Positions 8,624-17,340 are shown, counted from the stretch's first letter. The stretch: DNA of 64,000 nt from Akkermansiaceae bacterium (GCA_018402445.1 JAGYIT010000013.1:30468-94467); one strand, 5' to 3'. Program-made: numbers and translations. Notes: a model not told the origin generated them from the sequence alone.

Positions 8624-9739
8624 ATGCACCCCACCGACGCCCGCCCCAGCCCCCGGATCATCTTCGGCGCGGGACGTCTTGCCGAACTGCCGGATTGCCT
8701 CGCCTCCCTCGGCTCGAAGCATGCCCTCATCGTCACTGACCCCGGCATCGTCGCCGCCGGACACGTCGCCCGCGCTACCACTTTCCTGACAGCCGCAGGC
8801 ATCCGCACCACCGTCTTCGAAGGCTCCCACATCAACCCCACTGAATCCGACATCGAGGCATGCCGCGACTTCGCGAAATCCATCCAACCCGATGTCCTGA
8901 TCGGCCTCGGCGGCGGCTCCAGCATGGACACCGCGAAGGGTTGCAATTTCCTCCTCCACAACCCCGGCCGCATGGCCGACTACAAAGGCTACGGCCTAGC
9001 CAAAAACGCGATGCTGCCCTTCATCGCGATCCCGACCACTGCGGGCACCGGCTCCGAATCTCAATCCTACGCCATCGTCTCGAGCGACGGCACCCACGAG
9101 AAAATGGCCTGCGGCGACCCCAAAGCCCTCGCCCACACCGCCATCCTCGATCCCGAACTCACCGCCTCTCAGCCGCAGGGTGTCGCCACCCTGACCGCCC
9201 TCGACGCCCTCTCCCACGCCCTCGAATCCGCCGTCTGCACCAAGCGCAGCCCCATCTCGTCCGCTTTCTCCACCGAGGCCTTCGAGCTCATCTCCACCGC
9301 GATCCGCGATGTCCTCACCGGCACCGCCGATCTCGAAACCCGCGGCCAAATGCTCCATGGCGCCGCGCTCGCCGGTTGTGCGATCGAGAACAGCATGCTC
9401 GGTGCCGCCCACGCCACCGCCAACCCGCTCACCGCCCGTTTCAACATCCCTCACGGACTCGCCGTGACGATCATGCTGCCGCACGTGATCCGCCTCAACC
9501 ACAGCGACCCGGAGATCGCTGCGATCTATCAGGGTCTCGCCCGCAACCTCGATTCCCCACTCATCGACTGGCTGGAAAAAACGATCAGCCTAGCTCATCT
9601 TCCGAAAACCGAAATTCCTAGCAGCGCCATCCCCGATCTCGCCGAGTCAGCCTCCCAACAATGGACCGGCCGCTTCAATCCCGTGCCGCTCGACCACGCT
9701 TCAATCACCGCGCTCTACCAAAATGCCCTCGCGCCATGA
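8624..9739 (+). CDS. iron-containing alcohol dehydrogenase
   Basis: A 371-residue group III alcohol dehydrogenase. The N-terminal NAD(P)-binding half has LIGLGGGSSMDTAKG, the family phosphate-binding loop, then PFIAIPTTAGTGSESQ. The metal-binding half has DALSHALESAVC (the first metal-ligand helix), GCAIENSMLGAAHATANPL, and FNIPHGLAVTIMLPHVI, containing the ligand histidines. The ATG at 8624 is preferred over upstream starts because the repeat-derived sequence before it is not conserved. Its stop overlaps the start of the next lipoprotein (ATGA), so the two are translationally coupled. It probably interconverts an alcohol and the aldehyde handled by the 6915 enzyme. Confidence 0.88.
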   Translation: MHPTDARPSPRIIFGAGRLAELPDCLASLGSKHALIVTDPGIVAAGHVARATTFLTAAGIRTTVFEGSHINPTESDIEACRDFAKSIQPDVLIGLGGGSSMDTAKGCNFLLHNPGRMADYKGYGLAKNAMLPFIAIPTTAGTGSESQSYAIVSSDGTHEKMACGDPKALAHTAILDPELTASQPQGVATLTALDALSHALESAVCTKRSPISSAFSTEAFELISTAIRDVLTGTADLETRGQMLHGAALAGCAIENSMLGAAHATANPLTARFNIPHGLAVTIMLPHVIRLNHSDPEIAAIYQGLARNLDSPLIDWLEKTISLAHLPKTEIPSSAIPDLAESASQQWTGRFNPVPLDHASITALYQNALAP

Positions 9740-10899
9740 ACCGACTTCTTGCCGCCCTACCGCTTCTTTTTCTAACAGCCTGTGACAAGCCACAGCCTGC
9801 GAATCCCGATGAACCGGCAGCAGCCGCTCCTCCCGCATTGACCGACTGGCCGATCACACGCGGCAGCCCGTCGCTCCAGGGCCGGGTGCACGCCGCCGTT
9901 CCCGAAGCACCGGTGATCGAGTGGACCTTCGAGCTCGAGTCCCCCGGCACCGCGGAAGCTGCCGTCGCCGATGGAGCCATCCTCGTCGGCGATGCGATGG
10001 GCATCCTCTACTGCATCGATTTCCAGACCCGAAAACTCCGTTGGAAAATGGAAACCGGCGATACGATCCAAGCCGCACCCGCGATTTCGAACGGAAAAGT
10101 TTTCGTCGGTTCGGGCGACAAGCATTTCTACGCCCTCGACCTCAAGACCGGCGAAAAAATCTGGTCGATCGAAGGTGGTGACAAATTTTCCTCAGCCGCA
10201 AACTTGGTTTCCGCCCCCGATGGATCGGACGTTTGGATCCTCGTCAACGGCTACGACGGCATCACCCGCTGCCTCCGCGCGGATGACGGTTCCATTGTCT
10301 GGACTTACGAAACCAACGACTTCATTAACGGCACCCCCGCTGTCATCGACGGGCGGCTCATCGCGTTTGGCGGTTGCGACCAGGTGATCCATGTTCTCGA
10401 TCTCGCCGATGGCAAGCTCGTGAACAAAATCGCCACGGAGGCTCAGATCACCAATTCCGTCGCCACTATCGGCACCACGATTTACAGTGGCAACCACGCC
10501 AACCAACTTGTTGCCGCCGAGGCGGACGCCGATCAGCTCTCCTGGATCTACGAGGCCGGAAACTTCCCTTTTTTCACCGCCCCCGCCGTCGATGAAAAAA
10601 ATGTCTATCTCGGCTCCCGCGACAAATCCCTCCACGCCATCCAACGCGCCGACGGCACCGCCGCATGGACTTTCAAGACCGGCGGCCGCGTCGAAAGCTC
10701 ACCCCTTGCCTTCGACGACGGGATCATCTTCGGTTCCAGCGACGGCCGCCTCTACGCCGCCAACCCCGCCGACGGCACCGAGCTCTGGCGCCTCGATTTG
10801 GGAGAAGATCTCACCGCCTCGCCCATTTATGCCCAAGGCCGCATCATCATTGCAGGTGGTGATGGCACGCTGTTCGTCATCAACGGCTCCAAGGACTGA
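9736..10899 (+). CDS. BamB-like PQQ-repeat lipoprotein
   Basis: A 387-residue lipoprotein. The signal peptide MNRLLAALPLLFLTAC has a clear lipobox (LTAC), so it is probably anchored in a membrane facing the periplasm. The rest is a beta-propeller with repeated blades ending in the PQQ-repeat pattern: YALDLKTGEKIWSIE, CLRADDGSIVWTYE, AIQRADGTAAWTF, AANPADGTELWRL. It overlaps the alcohol dehydrogenase stop by four bases, so a role with that enzyme is possible. A generic BamB-type scaffold role is equally possible, and no PQQ-binding or catalytic residues are evident. Confidence 0.8.
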   Translation: MNRLLAALPLLFLTACDKPQPANPDEPAAAAPPALTDWPITRGSPSLQGRVHAAVPEAPVIEWTFELESPGTAEAAVADGAILVGDAMGILYCIDFQTRKLRWKMETGDTIQAAPAISNGKVFVGSGDKHFYALDLKTGEKIWSIEGGDKFSSAANLVSAPDGSDVWILVNGYDGITRCLRADDGSIVWTYETNDFINGTPAVIDGRLIAFGGCDQVIHVLDLADGKLVNKIATEAQITNSVATIGTTIYSGNHANQLVAAEADADQLSWIYEAGNFPFFTAPAVDEKNVYLGSRDKSLHAIQRADGTAAWTFKTGGRVESSPLAFDDGIIFGSSDGRLYAANPADGTELWRLDLGEDLTASPIYAQGRIIIAGGDGTLFVINGSKD

Positions 10900-10966
10900 C
10901 CTATTTCCCCTTCTTCACCAACGGATTCTCGCAAGCCATTTCAGGGAACGACGAGAAATCCAAATT

Positions 10967-11230
10967 TCATTCCGAAACGGAGTCAAGCGTTCGCTCCATC
11001 CACTCCTTTTCCACTTCCCGCGCCTCTAGCATCCATCCGACCGCCATGCAGCGCGTGATCTCAAAAAGCGGCTCTTCCTTCCCTTCGTGGCGCACGATTT
11101 CCAATACGAAGCGCTGGCGATAATCCGGCGTGCCGTCCACCTCCAGTAAGCGCACATTCCCCGAAGGAAAAGCCACCACGAACGCCGTCACCGGGTTCGC
11201 GCCATCGCCTTGGTGTCCGAGCACTTTCAA
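10967..11230 (-). CDS. hypothetical protein, third gene of nucleotidyltransferase operon
   Basis: An 87-residue protein starting inside the stop of the upstream nucleotidyltransferase gene (four-base overlap). It has a beta-rich N-terminal half (VTAFVVAFPSGNVRLLEVDG, RQRFVLEIVRHEG) and a helical C-terminus (MLEAREVEKEWMERTLDS). I do not recognise the family. Tight coupling to the AbiEii-type gene suggests an accessory or regulatory partner in the same module. Confidence 0.6.
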   Translation of the reverse strand: MKVLGHQGDGANPVTAFVVAFPSGNVRLLEVDGTPDYRQRFVLEIVRHEGKEEPLFEITRCMAVGWMLEAREVEKEWMERTLDSVSE

Positions 11231-12003
11231 TCCTCTTTATCCCGACTCCTCAAAAGCTCCTGCACCCGCTGCTGTGCCATCGTTTTCTCATAGTCCTCCC
11301 TCAGTTTCCTGAATCTCTCCTGCATCTCCGGCACGCTCGGCGCATCGGACAGCAGCGCGGAATAACCTTCATCCCCCGCGCCAAGCCTGCCCTCACACAT
11401 CCGGTTCAGAGCGATCTCGAATTGCATCGGTGACAACCCTGCGCGATCAAACGCCTCCTTCCACCCGACAACTCCGAACCCAAAATCCCTTTCCAAAACA
11501 AATAAATCCAACCAATCGCGGCTCTTCGACCGGCTTGCTGTCACCGTGGCTTTCAGCCAACATAACTCGTCCCGCGTCGCGATTCTGAAACCCCCGTCCG
11601 ATTCCTTCCTCTCATGCGTTTGACCCAATAATTTCAGATGTTGAGGCTCCGCCGCGAAGAAAGTCAATTTCACCTCTCCATCCACCAGCCAGTCCTGCTG
11701 TTGATCCGCCAAATCGAGTCCGGAAATTTGAAAATCCTCGTATGCGCCGGGATTCACCTGGTGTTCGATCTTGTGCCCGTTTGCCACCAGTTGACGCTCA
11801 AGCTCCATCAACGCCGCTCTCGGCAGCCTCGGCAAAAGGGTGATGAAATCAAGGTCTTCGCTGATCCTATGCCGTATATGCAGCGAAAGCGCCGTGCCCC
11901 CGATGAGGATGAAATGATCGAGCAGAGGGTTTTTCCTGATCTCGCGGAACAGACATGCCGTCCCCTCGGGCATGACATCCTCATCCCTCAGCCCTTCTGA
12001 CAT
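11227..12003 (-). CDS. AbiEii/AbiGii-type nucleotidyltransferase
   Basis: A 258-residue nucleotidyltransferase-fold protein. The signature FILIGGTALSLHIRHRISED is followed by LDFIT, giving the GG turn and acidic metal residues. Later blocks are RIATRDELCWLKATVTASRSKSRDWLDLF, typical of AbiEii/AbiGii toxins where K-x-x-x-x-R-x-K-x-R-D-x-x-D is conserved. The start at 12003 is chosen because it overlaps the end of the upstream gene by 16 bases, whereas the longer frame runs through that gene. The C-terminus is a charged helix (EMQERFRKLREDYEKTM). Likely the toxic or effector component of an abortive-infection/toxin-antitoxin module, with the upstream ORF as the candidate antitoxin. Confidence 0.75.
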   Translation of the reverse strand: MSEGLRDEDVMPEGTACLFREIRKNPLLDHFILIGGTALSLHIRHRISEDLDFITLLPRLPRAALMELERQLVANGHKIEHQVNPGAYEDFQISGLDLADQQQDWLVDGEVKLTFFAAEPQHLKLLGQTHERKESDGGFRIATRDELCWLKATVTASRSKSRDWLDLFVLERDFGFGVVGWKEAFDRAGLSPMQFEIALNRMCEGRLGAGDEGYSALLSDAPSVPEMQERFRKLREDYEKTMAQQRVQELLRSRDKED

Positions 12004-12290
12004 ACAGCCTCCTCCATGCTTTTCAGACAGCGCTCCACAATCGGCCTCGCGCGCCCCAAATTCCTCAATTCCCCATCGCATTGGCTTTGCTCCACCTCAC
12101 GCTGCACCCTTTCCCATACCCGGACCAGCCTCGCCAATCCAAAGCGCGAGGCGATCTCCAACAGCAAATGAAAATTCGGCTGCTTGAGAAGCGCCGCCGC
12201 AATAAGCACATCATCCGACGCGTCCGGATTCGACCACACAAGTCCCACACGACCGTGAGCATCCCAGAATTCCTTGTCCTGATTCGGCAT
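11988..12290 (-). CDS. hypothetical protein, candidate antitoxin upstream of AbiEii-type gene
   Basis: A 100-residue protein, first in a minus-strand three-gene operon. It is mainly helical: DVLIAAALLKQPNFHLLLEIASRFGLARLVRVWERVQREVEQ. I recognise no formal domain, but small helical proteins of this kind often precede AbiEii-type nucleotidyltransferases. Start MPNQDKEFWD at 12290 is preferred; an upstream ATG at 12332 adds residues without clear conservation. The 16-base overlap with the downstream gene indicates coupling. Confidence 0.6.
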   Translation of the reverse strand: MPNQDKEFWDAHGRVGLVWSNPDASDDVLIAAALLKQPNFHLLLEIASRFGLARLVRVWERVQREVEQSQCDGELRNLGRARPIVERCLKSMEEAVCQKG

Positions 12291-12387
12291 GATTTCCGTT
12301 CGCAATATGCTTCCAACACCAACCATCGGCAAGCCGCATTTCCCATCATAAGCCCACCGCCGACCATCGTGTTAGATTGAGCGTAAT

Positions 12388-12618
12388 TCACGCACGGATG
12401 AGAGCCCAGGCGTCTCCTGCCGGCGGAATGGCATCGGCTACCGTTTCACTCCCCCAACTCGGTGAGAGAAAACCCTGACACGTCAATGAACGATACTCGC
12501 CCGCCCCTACAGCATACTTTTTAGCCAAAGTCGTCTTACCCGCCTGCCTGGGATCCACCAAGGCTACCACCGGATTATCCCGCAGCCGGACACCAATCGT
12601 TGCCAGATACTTGTGTCA
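12388..12618 (-). pseudogene. N-terminal remnant of an AAA ATPase (DUF4143-type)
   Basis: The open stretch reads YLATIGVRLRDNPVVALVDP, then RQAGKTTLAKKYA. This is the N-terminus and Walker A loop of the ATPases that usually carry a C-terminal DUF4143 domain. Homology stops after EYRSL, the frame ends within about 30 further residues, and an in-frame stop precedes the fragment. Walker B, sensor and C-terminal domains are missing, so this is a relic rather than a gene. It lies between the nucleotidyltransferase operon and the metal ATPase. Confidence 0.65.
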
Positions 12619-12732
12619 GTGTGGGGTCAGATGCGGCGTTCCAAAGCAGGTTGTTGGAGTGAGGTCACCGCAAGGAGTCGCTCAAGTTTCCCGGCTCGCC
12701 TCTCCGCCGCCCCGGCGATAGTCTGCGGCGGA

Positions 12733-15087
12733 ATGAATCGCGAAACCGAAAGCCCCGAGGAGCCGATCCGCGAACTGGCGGAGCACGAGGGCATCCTCGG
12801 AGTGACCGCGGATCCGGAGCACGGGCGGCTGGAGATCGATTACGACCCGGCGCGCCTCAGCGAGAGCGATCTGCGAGCCATGGCCTCGGAGGACGCCGCC
12901 GACCTCTCCAACGCGTTGCGCAAACTCAGCTTCCGGCTGGAAAGCTCGAGCAGCGAGGCGGGGGCGCTGAAGCTGGAGAAAAAGGTCGGCAAGGTTCCCG
13001 GTGTGCGCCGCGCGACGGCCACCTACCTCGGCAAGGTGTTGTGCCTGACTTTCGATTCATCGGTCGCGCCGGAGGAGGCGGTGATCGCCGGGGTGAAAGG
13101 GACGGGTGCCTCGATCGCGCCGCTGGATTTCAGGAAAACTGAGGACAAGCCGCTCTTGGCCCGCATCCGCGCCGGCGAGCACAACGAGGAGATTTCCTGC
13201 GGACTCGGGCTGCTTTTTCTGATCGCCGCGTTCACGGCGGAGAAAATTTCCGGGGTCGGCTGGTTGACGCACGGGTTGTATTTCGGGGCCTATCTTTTCG
13301 CCGGGCAGGAGGGCGTGAAGTCGGCCATCGCGTCGCTGCGTGAGCGCGTTCTCGATGTGGACGTGCTGATGGTGCTTGCCGCGCTCGGGGCGGCCATCGT
13401 CGGTGCTCCCTTCGAGGGCGCGCTGCTGCTTTTCCTGTTTAGCTTTTCCAATGTCCTCCAGCGCTATGCCATGCAGCGCACGCATCGCGCGATTGAGTCC
13501 CTGCTCAAGCTGCGGCCCGACACTGCCCTAGTGAAACGCGGTGGCGCGGTGATCGAGGTGCGCGTCGAGGACTTGCAGATCGGCGAGACGGTGGTGGTGA
13601 AACCCGGCGGGCAGATCCCGGTGGACGGCGAGCTTTCCGAGGGTGAGACGCACGTCGATGAATCCTCGCTCACCGGCGAGTCGATGCCGGTCACCAAGCA
13701 CGCGGGCAGCAAGCTTTTCGCGGGAACGATCAACCAAAGCGGCGGCATCGAGCTGACCGTCCTGAAGCGCTCCGACGATTCTGCGTTGGCGCGGATGGTG
13801 AAGCTCGTCGCGGAGGCGCAGGCGGAGAAATCCCAAGCCCAACGCTTCCTTGAGAAAGCGGAGCAGTGGTATGCCATGGGCGTGATCCTTTTCACCATCG
13901 GCGTGTTCCTCGTACCATGGGCGCTGTGGGGGGAAACGTTCGGCACCGCATTCTACCGCGCGATGACGATCATGGTCGTGGCCTCGCCCTGTGCGCTGAT
14001 CATCAGCACGCCGGCGACCGTCCTTTCCGCGATCGGCGGCGCGGCGCGGCGCGGCATCCTCATCAAGGGCGGCTCCCACCTCGAGCGCGCATCTACGATA
14101 GACATCGTAGCCGTGGACAAGACCGGCACGCTCACCGTCGGCAAGCCCTCCCTCACTGAAATTGTCACACCGCAGGGAGCCGATGCTTTCGGAAAAGATC
14201 TCTCTGCGGAAGCGAAGGTACTGCTCCGCGTTGCCGCCGCGCTGGAGTCGAAATCGGAGCACCCGCTCGCCCGCGCCATCATGCAGGCGGCAGAAAAAGC
14301 GGGCATCGCCGCGCCGCCCGCGACGGCGTTCCAATCCACCGCCGGCAAAGGCGCGGAGGCCACCGTGGAAGGCAAGCGCTACGTGATCGGCAGCGAGCGC
14401 TGGTTTCGCGAGAACCAGGCTGCGGGCTTCGCTTCCCTTTCCGAAAAATCAAAACCCCTGCTCGAAAAAGGCCGCACCTGCGTCTGGATGGGTCTGCGCG
14501 ACGGCGATTCCGTCACCGCGCTCGCCGTCCTCGCCATGGCCGACACCATACGCCCCGAGGCACTCGAACTCACCGCCCAGCTCCACCGCCACGGCGTGAA
14601 AAAGGTCGTCATGCTCACCGGCGACCACCGCCTCGTCGCCAAGACCATCGCCGAGGAGGCGGGCATCGACGAAGTCCGCGCCGAGCTGCTGCCCGAGGAC
14701 AAGCTGCGCGTGATCGGCGAGCTCAAAAAGGAAGGCCGCGTGATGATGGTCGGCGACGGTGTGAACGACGCCCCCGCGCTTGCCACTTCCGATCTTGGCG
14801 TCGCGATGGGCGGCGCGGGCACCGATGTCGCGATGGAAACGGCCGATGTGGTGCTGATGGGCGACCGACTGGAAAGCATCCCGCTGCTCCTCAGCCACTC
14901 GCGCCGCGCGCGCCGCGTCCTGATCCAGAACCTCTCCTTCGCCTCCGCCGTCATTTTCGTCCTGATCATCGCCGCCCTCGGCTTCGCCCTGCCACTCCCC
15001 ATCGGCGTCATCGGCCACGAGGGCAGCACCGTCATCGTATGCCTCAACGGCCTCCGCCTGCTGATGATCTCGCGTTCCGTGGTGTGA
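12733..15087 (+). CDS. P1B-4-type heavy-metal-transporting ATPase
   Basis: A 784-residue P-type ATPase. DKTGTLTVGKP carries the phosphorylated aspartate, TGES is the actuator-domain loop, and GDGVNDAPAL is the hinge. The metal-site motif in the membrane is SPC (VVASPCALIIS), not CPC, and the last membrane region has HEGSTVIVCLNGLRLL. Together these are the published marks of subgroup P1B-4, linked to Co, Zn, Cd or Fe export. Two N-terminal ferredoxin-like HMA folds are visible (about residues 10-60 and 80-135), but neither has a CxxC metal-binding pair. The start at 12733 avoids an unrelated-looking 40-residue extension. No regulator gene lies next to it. Confidence 0.88.
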   Translation: MNRETESPEEPIRELAEHEGILGVTADPEHGRLEIDYDPARLSESDLRAMASEDAADLSNALRKLSFRLESSSSEAGALKLEKKVGKVPGVRRATATYLGKVLCLTFDSSVAPEEAVIAGVKGTGASIAPLDFRKTEDKPLLARIRAGEHNEEISCGLGLLFLIAAFTAEKISGVGWLTHGLYFGAYLFAGQEGVKSAIASLRERVLDVDVLMVLAALGAAIVGAPFEGALLLFLFSFSNVLQRYAMQRTHRAIESLLKLRPDTALVKRGGAVIEVRVEDLQIGETVVVKPGGQIPVDGELSEGETHVDESSLTGESMPVTKHAGSKLFAGTINQSGGIELTVLKRSDDSALARMVKLVAEAQAEKSQAQRFLEKAEQWYAMGVILFTIGVFLVPWALWGETFGTAFYRAMTIMVVASPCALIISTPATVLSAIGGAARRGILIKGGSHLERASTIDIVAVDKTGTLTVGKPSLTEIVTPQGADAFGKDLSAEAKVLLRVAAALESKSEHPLARAIMQAAEKAGIAAPPATAFQSTAGKGAEATVEGKRYVIGSERWFRENQAAGFASLSEKSKPLLEKGRTCVWMGLRDGDSVTALAVLAMADTIRPEALELTAQLHRHGVKKVVMLTGDHRLVAKTIAEEAGIDEVRAELLPEDKLRVIGELKKEGRVMMVGDGVNDAPALATSDLGVAMGGAGTDVAMETADVVLMGDRLESIPLLLSHSRRARRVLIQNLSFASAVIFVLIIAALGFALPLPIGVIGHEGSTVIVCLNGLRLLMISRSVV

Positions 15088-15226
15088 TCGGATCCTTTGC
15101 GAATGGACGCTTCCCACCCGTTGACGGGCGGGCCGTCGCACAAGCGCGCCGCTGAACCCGAACCCGTCCTGCCGCACTGGCTGATTCCTCTTGGCAAGAC
15201 CCGCACCTCCGGGAGACCATCCGCGC

Positions 15227-16015
15227 ATGACAACCAACGCGTATCTCAAAGACCTTTTCGATCTCAGCGGCAAAACGGCGGTCGTGATCGGTGGCACCGG
15301 CGAACTCTGCGGCACCATGGCCGTCGGACTCGCGCGGGCGGGGGCGGTGGTGGTGCTCGGCGGGCGCATCCCCGAGAAAGCCGAGAAGCGCCTCGCCGAG
15401 ATCGAGGGCTACGGCGGCAAAGGATATTTCGTGCCCGTCGATGTCACTTCACGCCAGTCCCTTCACGATATGCTGGAAACCGTTTTGGGGAAATCCGGAG
15501 GCGTGGACATCCTCATCAACGGCGCGGGCACGAACTCGCCGACCCCTTTCCTCGATATCACCGAGGAGGAATACGCCCGCATTATGGATACAAACCTGAC
15601 CTCCATCTTCCGCGCCTGCCAGGTTTTCGGCCAGTATTTCGTCGATGAGATGCGCCCCGCGTCCATCATCAACCTCGGCTCCATCTCCGGCCTGAACCCG
15701 CTCTCGCGCGTTTTCACCTACTCCGCATCCAAGGCCGCCGTGCACAACCTCACCCGCAACCTCGCCCGCGAATGGGCGGACAAGGACATCCGCGTCAACA
15801 CCCTCGTCCCCGGCTTCTTCCCCGCGGAGCAGAACCGCAAGGTGCTCGACGAGTCCCGTGTGCTCGACATCCTCCGCCACACCCCCGCCTCCCGCTTCGG
15901 CAACGCCGAGGAACTCATCGGAGCCACCCTCCTCCTCGCCTCCGCCAAGGCCGGTTCGTTCATCACCGGCATGGAAATGATCGTGGATGGAGGCTTCCAG
16001 GCCATGAGCATCTGA
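15227..16015 (+). CDS. SDR-family oxidoreductase (mannonate-oxidoreductase-like)
   Basis: A 262-residue classical short-chain dehydrogenase. The nucleotide-binding turn is [14 protein letters not shown], a slight variant of TGxxxGx[12 protein letters not shown] corresponds to the NAG motif, a serine lies in [11 protein letters not shown], and the YSASKAAV block gives the catalytic Tyr and Lys. [13 protein letters not shown] near the C-terminus is the usual SDR ending. The pattern resembles D-mannonate oxidoreductases of the SDR type used in uronate catabolism, but neighbours give no pathway support, so the substrate is open. Confidence 0.82.
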   Translation: MTTNAYLKDLFDLSGKTAVVIGGTGELCGTMAVGLARAGAVVVLGGRIPEKAEKRLAEIEGYGGKGYFVPVDVTSRQSLHDMLETVLGKSGGVDILINGAGTNSPTPFLDITEEEYARIMDTNLTSIFRACQVFGQYFVDEMRPASIINLGSISGLNPLSRVFTYSASKAAVHNLTRNLAREWADKDIRVNTLVPGFFPAEQNRKVLDESRVLDILRHTPASRFGNAEELIGATLLLASAKAGSFITGMEMIVDGGFQAMSI

Positions 16016-16156
16016 ACGATAGGCTTGAAGGGAAATGAATGGTAAGCCTCCGTATCAGGGACGGGGTGAAAGCCATGGATGGGAAGCACCGAGTCGTGGT
16101 CAGTGACAAAGCGGCGGATCGGGCAGGAGCATGGGGAATTTTCGATGGCGGATTCT

Positions 16157-16609
16157 ACTTGGGATATTTCGCCGAGATCTTCAGCCAAGGATAGACTTTG
16201 GCGGCTTCCGCAGGAAGGGAGGTGGGCTCCAGAGGATTTGCCTGTGGTTTCGATTTCCCCAGAGAGCCATTTTCCGAAAAGCTCGACCGTGACCGCTCTG
16301 ACAGGACGCCCTTCCAGGCGCTGCGCGCCTTCACGTTGCGATAGAGTTCATCCTAAATACCGCAGTTGGGTATCAATTTTTCACCGCAGAGTCGCAGAGG
16401 TCGCAAAGGAACGCAGAGCCTTGCATGTGGGAAGATAGAAAATTTGGAAAAACGATGGAACTGCATGGTTCACCCAATGGGTGAAATGGAATTGCCGTGA
16501 AAAATGCCCTGCACTATCCCGAAACACAAACTCTTCTCAGCGTTCCCTCTGCGACCTCTGCGCCTTTGCGGTGAAAATCTTCGTTTGAACTGCGGATTTT
16601 AGGTTCATG
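16157..16609 (-). pseudogene. decayed copy of the polA-linked vapB antitoxin, interrupted by a MITE
   Basis: Bases 16157-16351 align over their whole length with 28862-29056, the antitoxin part of the gene downstream of polA; long identical runs include the segment encoding the conserved residues around ALEGRPVRAV. The start region reappears at 16604-16609, exactly after a 252-bp inverted-repeat element. The copy has frame breaks and no usable ORF. It is the left member of a direct repeat flanking the defence island. Confidence 0.75.
16352..16603. repeat. 252-bp MITE-like element inside the vapB relic
   Basis: The ends are inverted repeats. The left begins CCTAAATACCGCAGTT and the right, read on the other strand, begins CCTAAAATCCGCAGTT. 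Both continue into a TTTCACCGCAGAG-type block at 16378-16420 and 16535-16578 that also occurs singly at 55021-55052. The pentamer TTCAT occurs on both sides of the insertion. The intact paralogue has about 20 bases in place of the element. No ORF was found inside. Confidence 0.7.
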
Positions 16610-16640
16610 GGAATACGGGCAGCTGTATCCCTGTGCCTTG

Positions 16641-16708
16641 TCAATGCGCCGCCAGCCAGTTTTTCCCGGTGCCGTGCTCCACGTGGATGGGGATTCCGTC
16701 GGGGAAGC
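16641..16708 (-). pseudogene. relic of the 3' end of polA
   Basis: The minus strand encodes DGIPIHVEHGTGKNWLAAH followed by a stop. The polA 3' end at 29109-29172 encodes nearly the same residues, ending in GTGKNWLAAH. The similarity continues through the operator region between polA and vapB. Only about 22 codons are left, and the fragment abuts the end of an unrelated vapC gene (16712). Confidence 0.75.
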
Positions 16709-16711
16709 GTT

Positions 16712-17107
16712 TCAAAGCAGCTGGAAACCTTCGAGTTTCGCGGCTTTGCGGTCCAGGGTGTGGGTGGGGGTGATGGAGCGGGATTGGTTCCGGGCGAGGA
16801 TGAGGCAGTCGGAGAAATCGGCGGTGGATTCCAGGAAAAGTTCGAGGGCCAGGCTGACGAGAATTTCGTCTTCGACGAGGATGGAGGCCGTATCGAGAAG
16901 TTTGCGGATGAAGGCAGCCGTCTCCAAGCGCGAGTAGCCGTAAGTCCGTCCCAAAACCCACGAGAGTTCCGTGACAACAATGACGCTGACCCATGCGGGA
17001 TGTTCGTCCGAAAATTTTTCCGCCATGAGCTTTTCAACCCTGGCAAGCTGGATCAGGTCATCACGGGTGGCGATGCGGACGAGGATATTGGTATCAAGAG
17101 CCTCCAT
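16712..17107 (-). CDS. PIN-domain toxin (VapC family)
   Basis: A 131-residue PIN protein. It starts MEALDTNILVR, the canonical first-acid strand of VapC (D5 in LDTN). It then has VTELSWVLGRTYG (second acid) and STADFSDCLILARNQ (third acid in FSDCLI). The end FDRKAAK-like segment reads THTLDRKAAKLEGF, giving the fourth acidic residue. The start lies within the antitoxin gene (14-base overlap). The complete pair sits at the left edge of the defence island, right beside the polA/vapB relic. Confidence 0.88.
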   Translation of the reverse strand: MEALDTNILVRIATRDDLIQLARVEKLMAEKFSDEHPAWVSVIVVTELSWVLGRTYGYSRLETAAFIRKLLDTASILVEDEILVSLALELFLESTADFSDCLILARNQSRSITPTHTLDRKAAKLEGFQLL

Positions 17108-17339
17108 CACAAGCTCCCCGTGCGATGCCTTCGTTCATTTCCTCGACAGTGTGACTGCGTGTTGCCCTTGGGAGAATGTTCATCAGTTCCTCCAGCGTGC
17201 CTTTTTTCCTGGCCGGGGATACTTTGATGCCAGTCCCTTCGATCTGGAAATCCAGCTTGTCGCCGGTGTGGAGGTTTAGCAGTTCCCGGATTTTCGCGGG
17301 AACAGTGACCTGCCCTTTGCTGGTGAGTGTGGATTGCAT
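17094..17339 (-). CDS. AbrB-family antitoxin (VapB-type)
   Basis: An 81-residue SpoVT/AbrB-fold antitoxin. MQSTLTSKGQVTVPAKIREL, then LNLHTGDKLDFQIEG, is the DNA-binding hairpin dimerisation unit. The C-terminal residues 50-80 (TLEELMNILPRATRSHTVEEM) are the toxin-binding extension. A perfect palindrome lies immediately upstream of the start codon (17341-17357), the expected place for autorepression. It is coupled to the PIN toxin through a 14-base overlap. Confidence 0.88.
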   Translation of the reverse strand: MQSTLTSKGQVTVPAKIRELLNLHTGDKLDFQIEGTGIKVSPARKKGTLEELMNILPRATRSHTVEEMNEGIARGACDGGS

Positions 17340-17340
17340 T

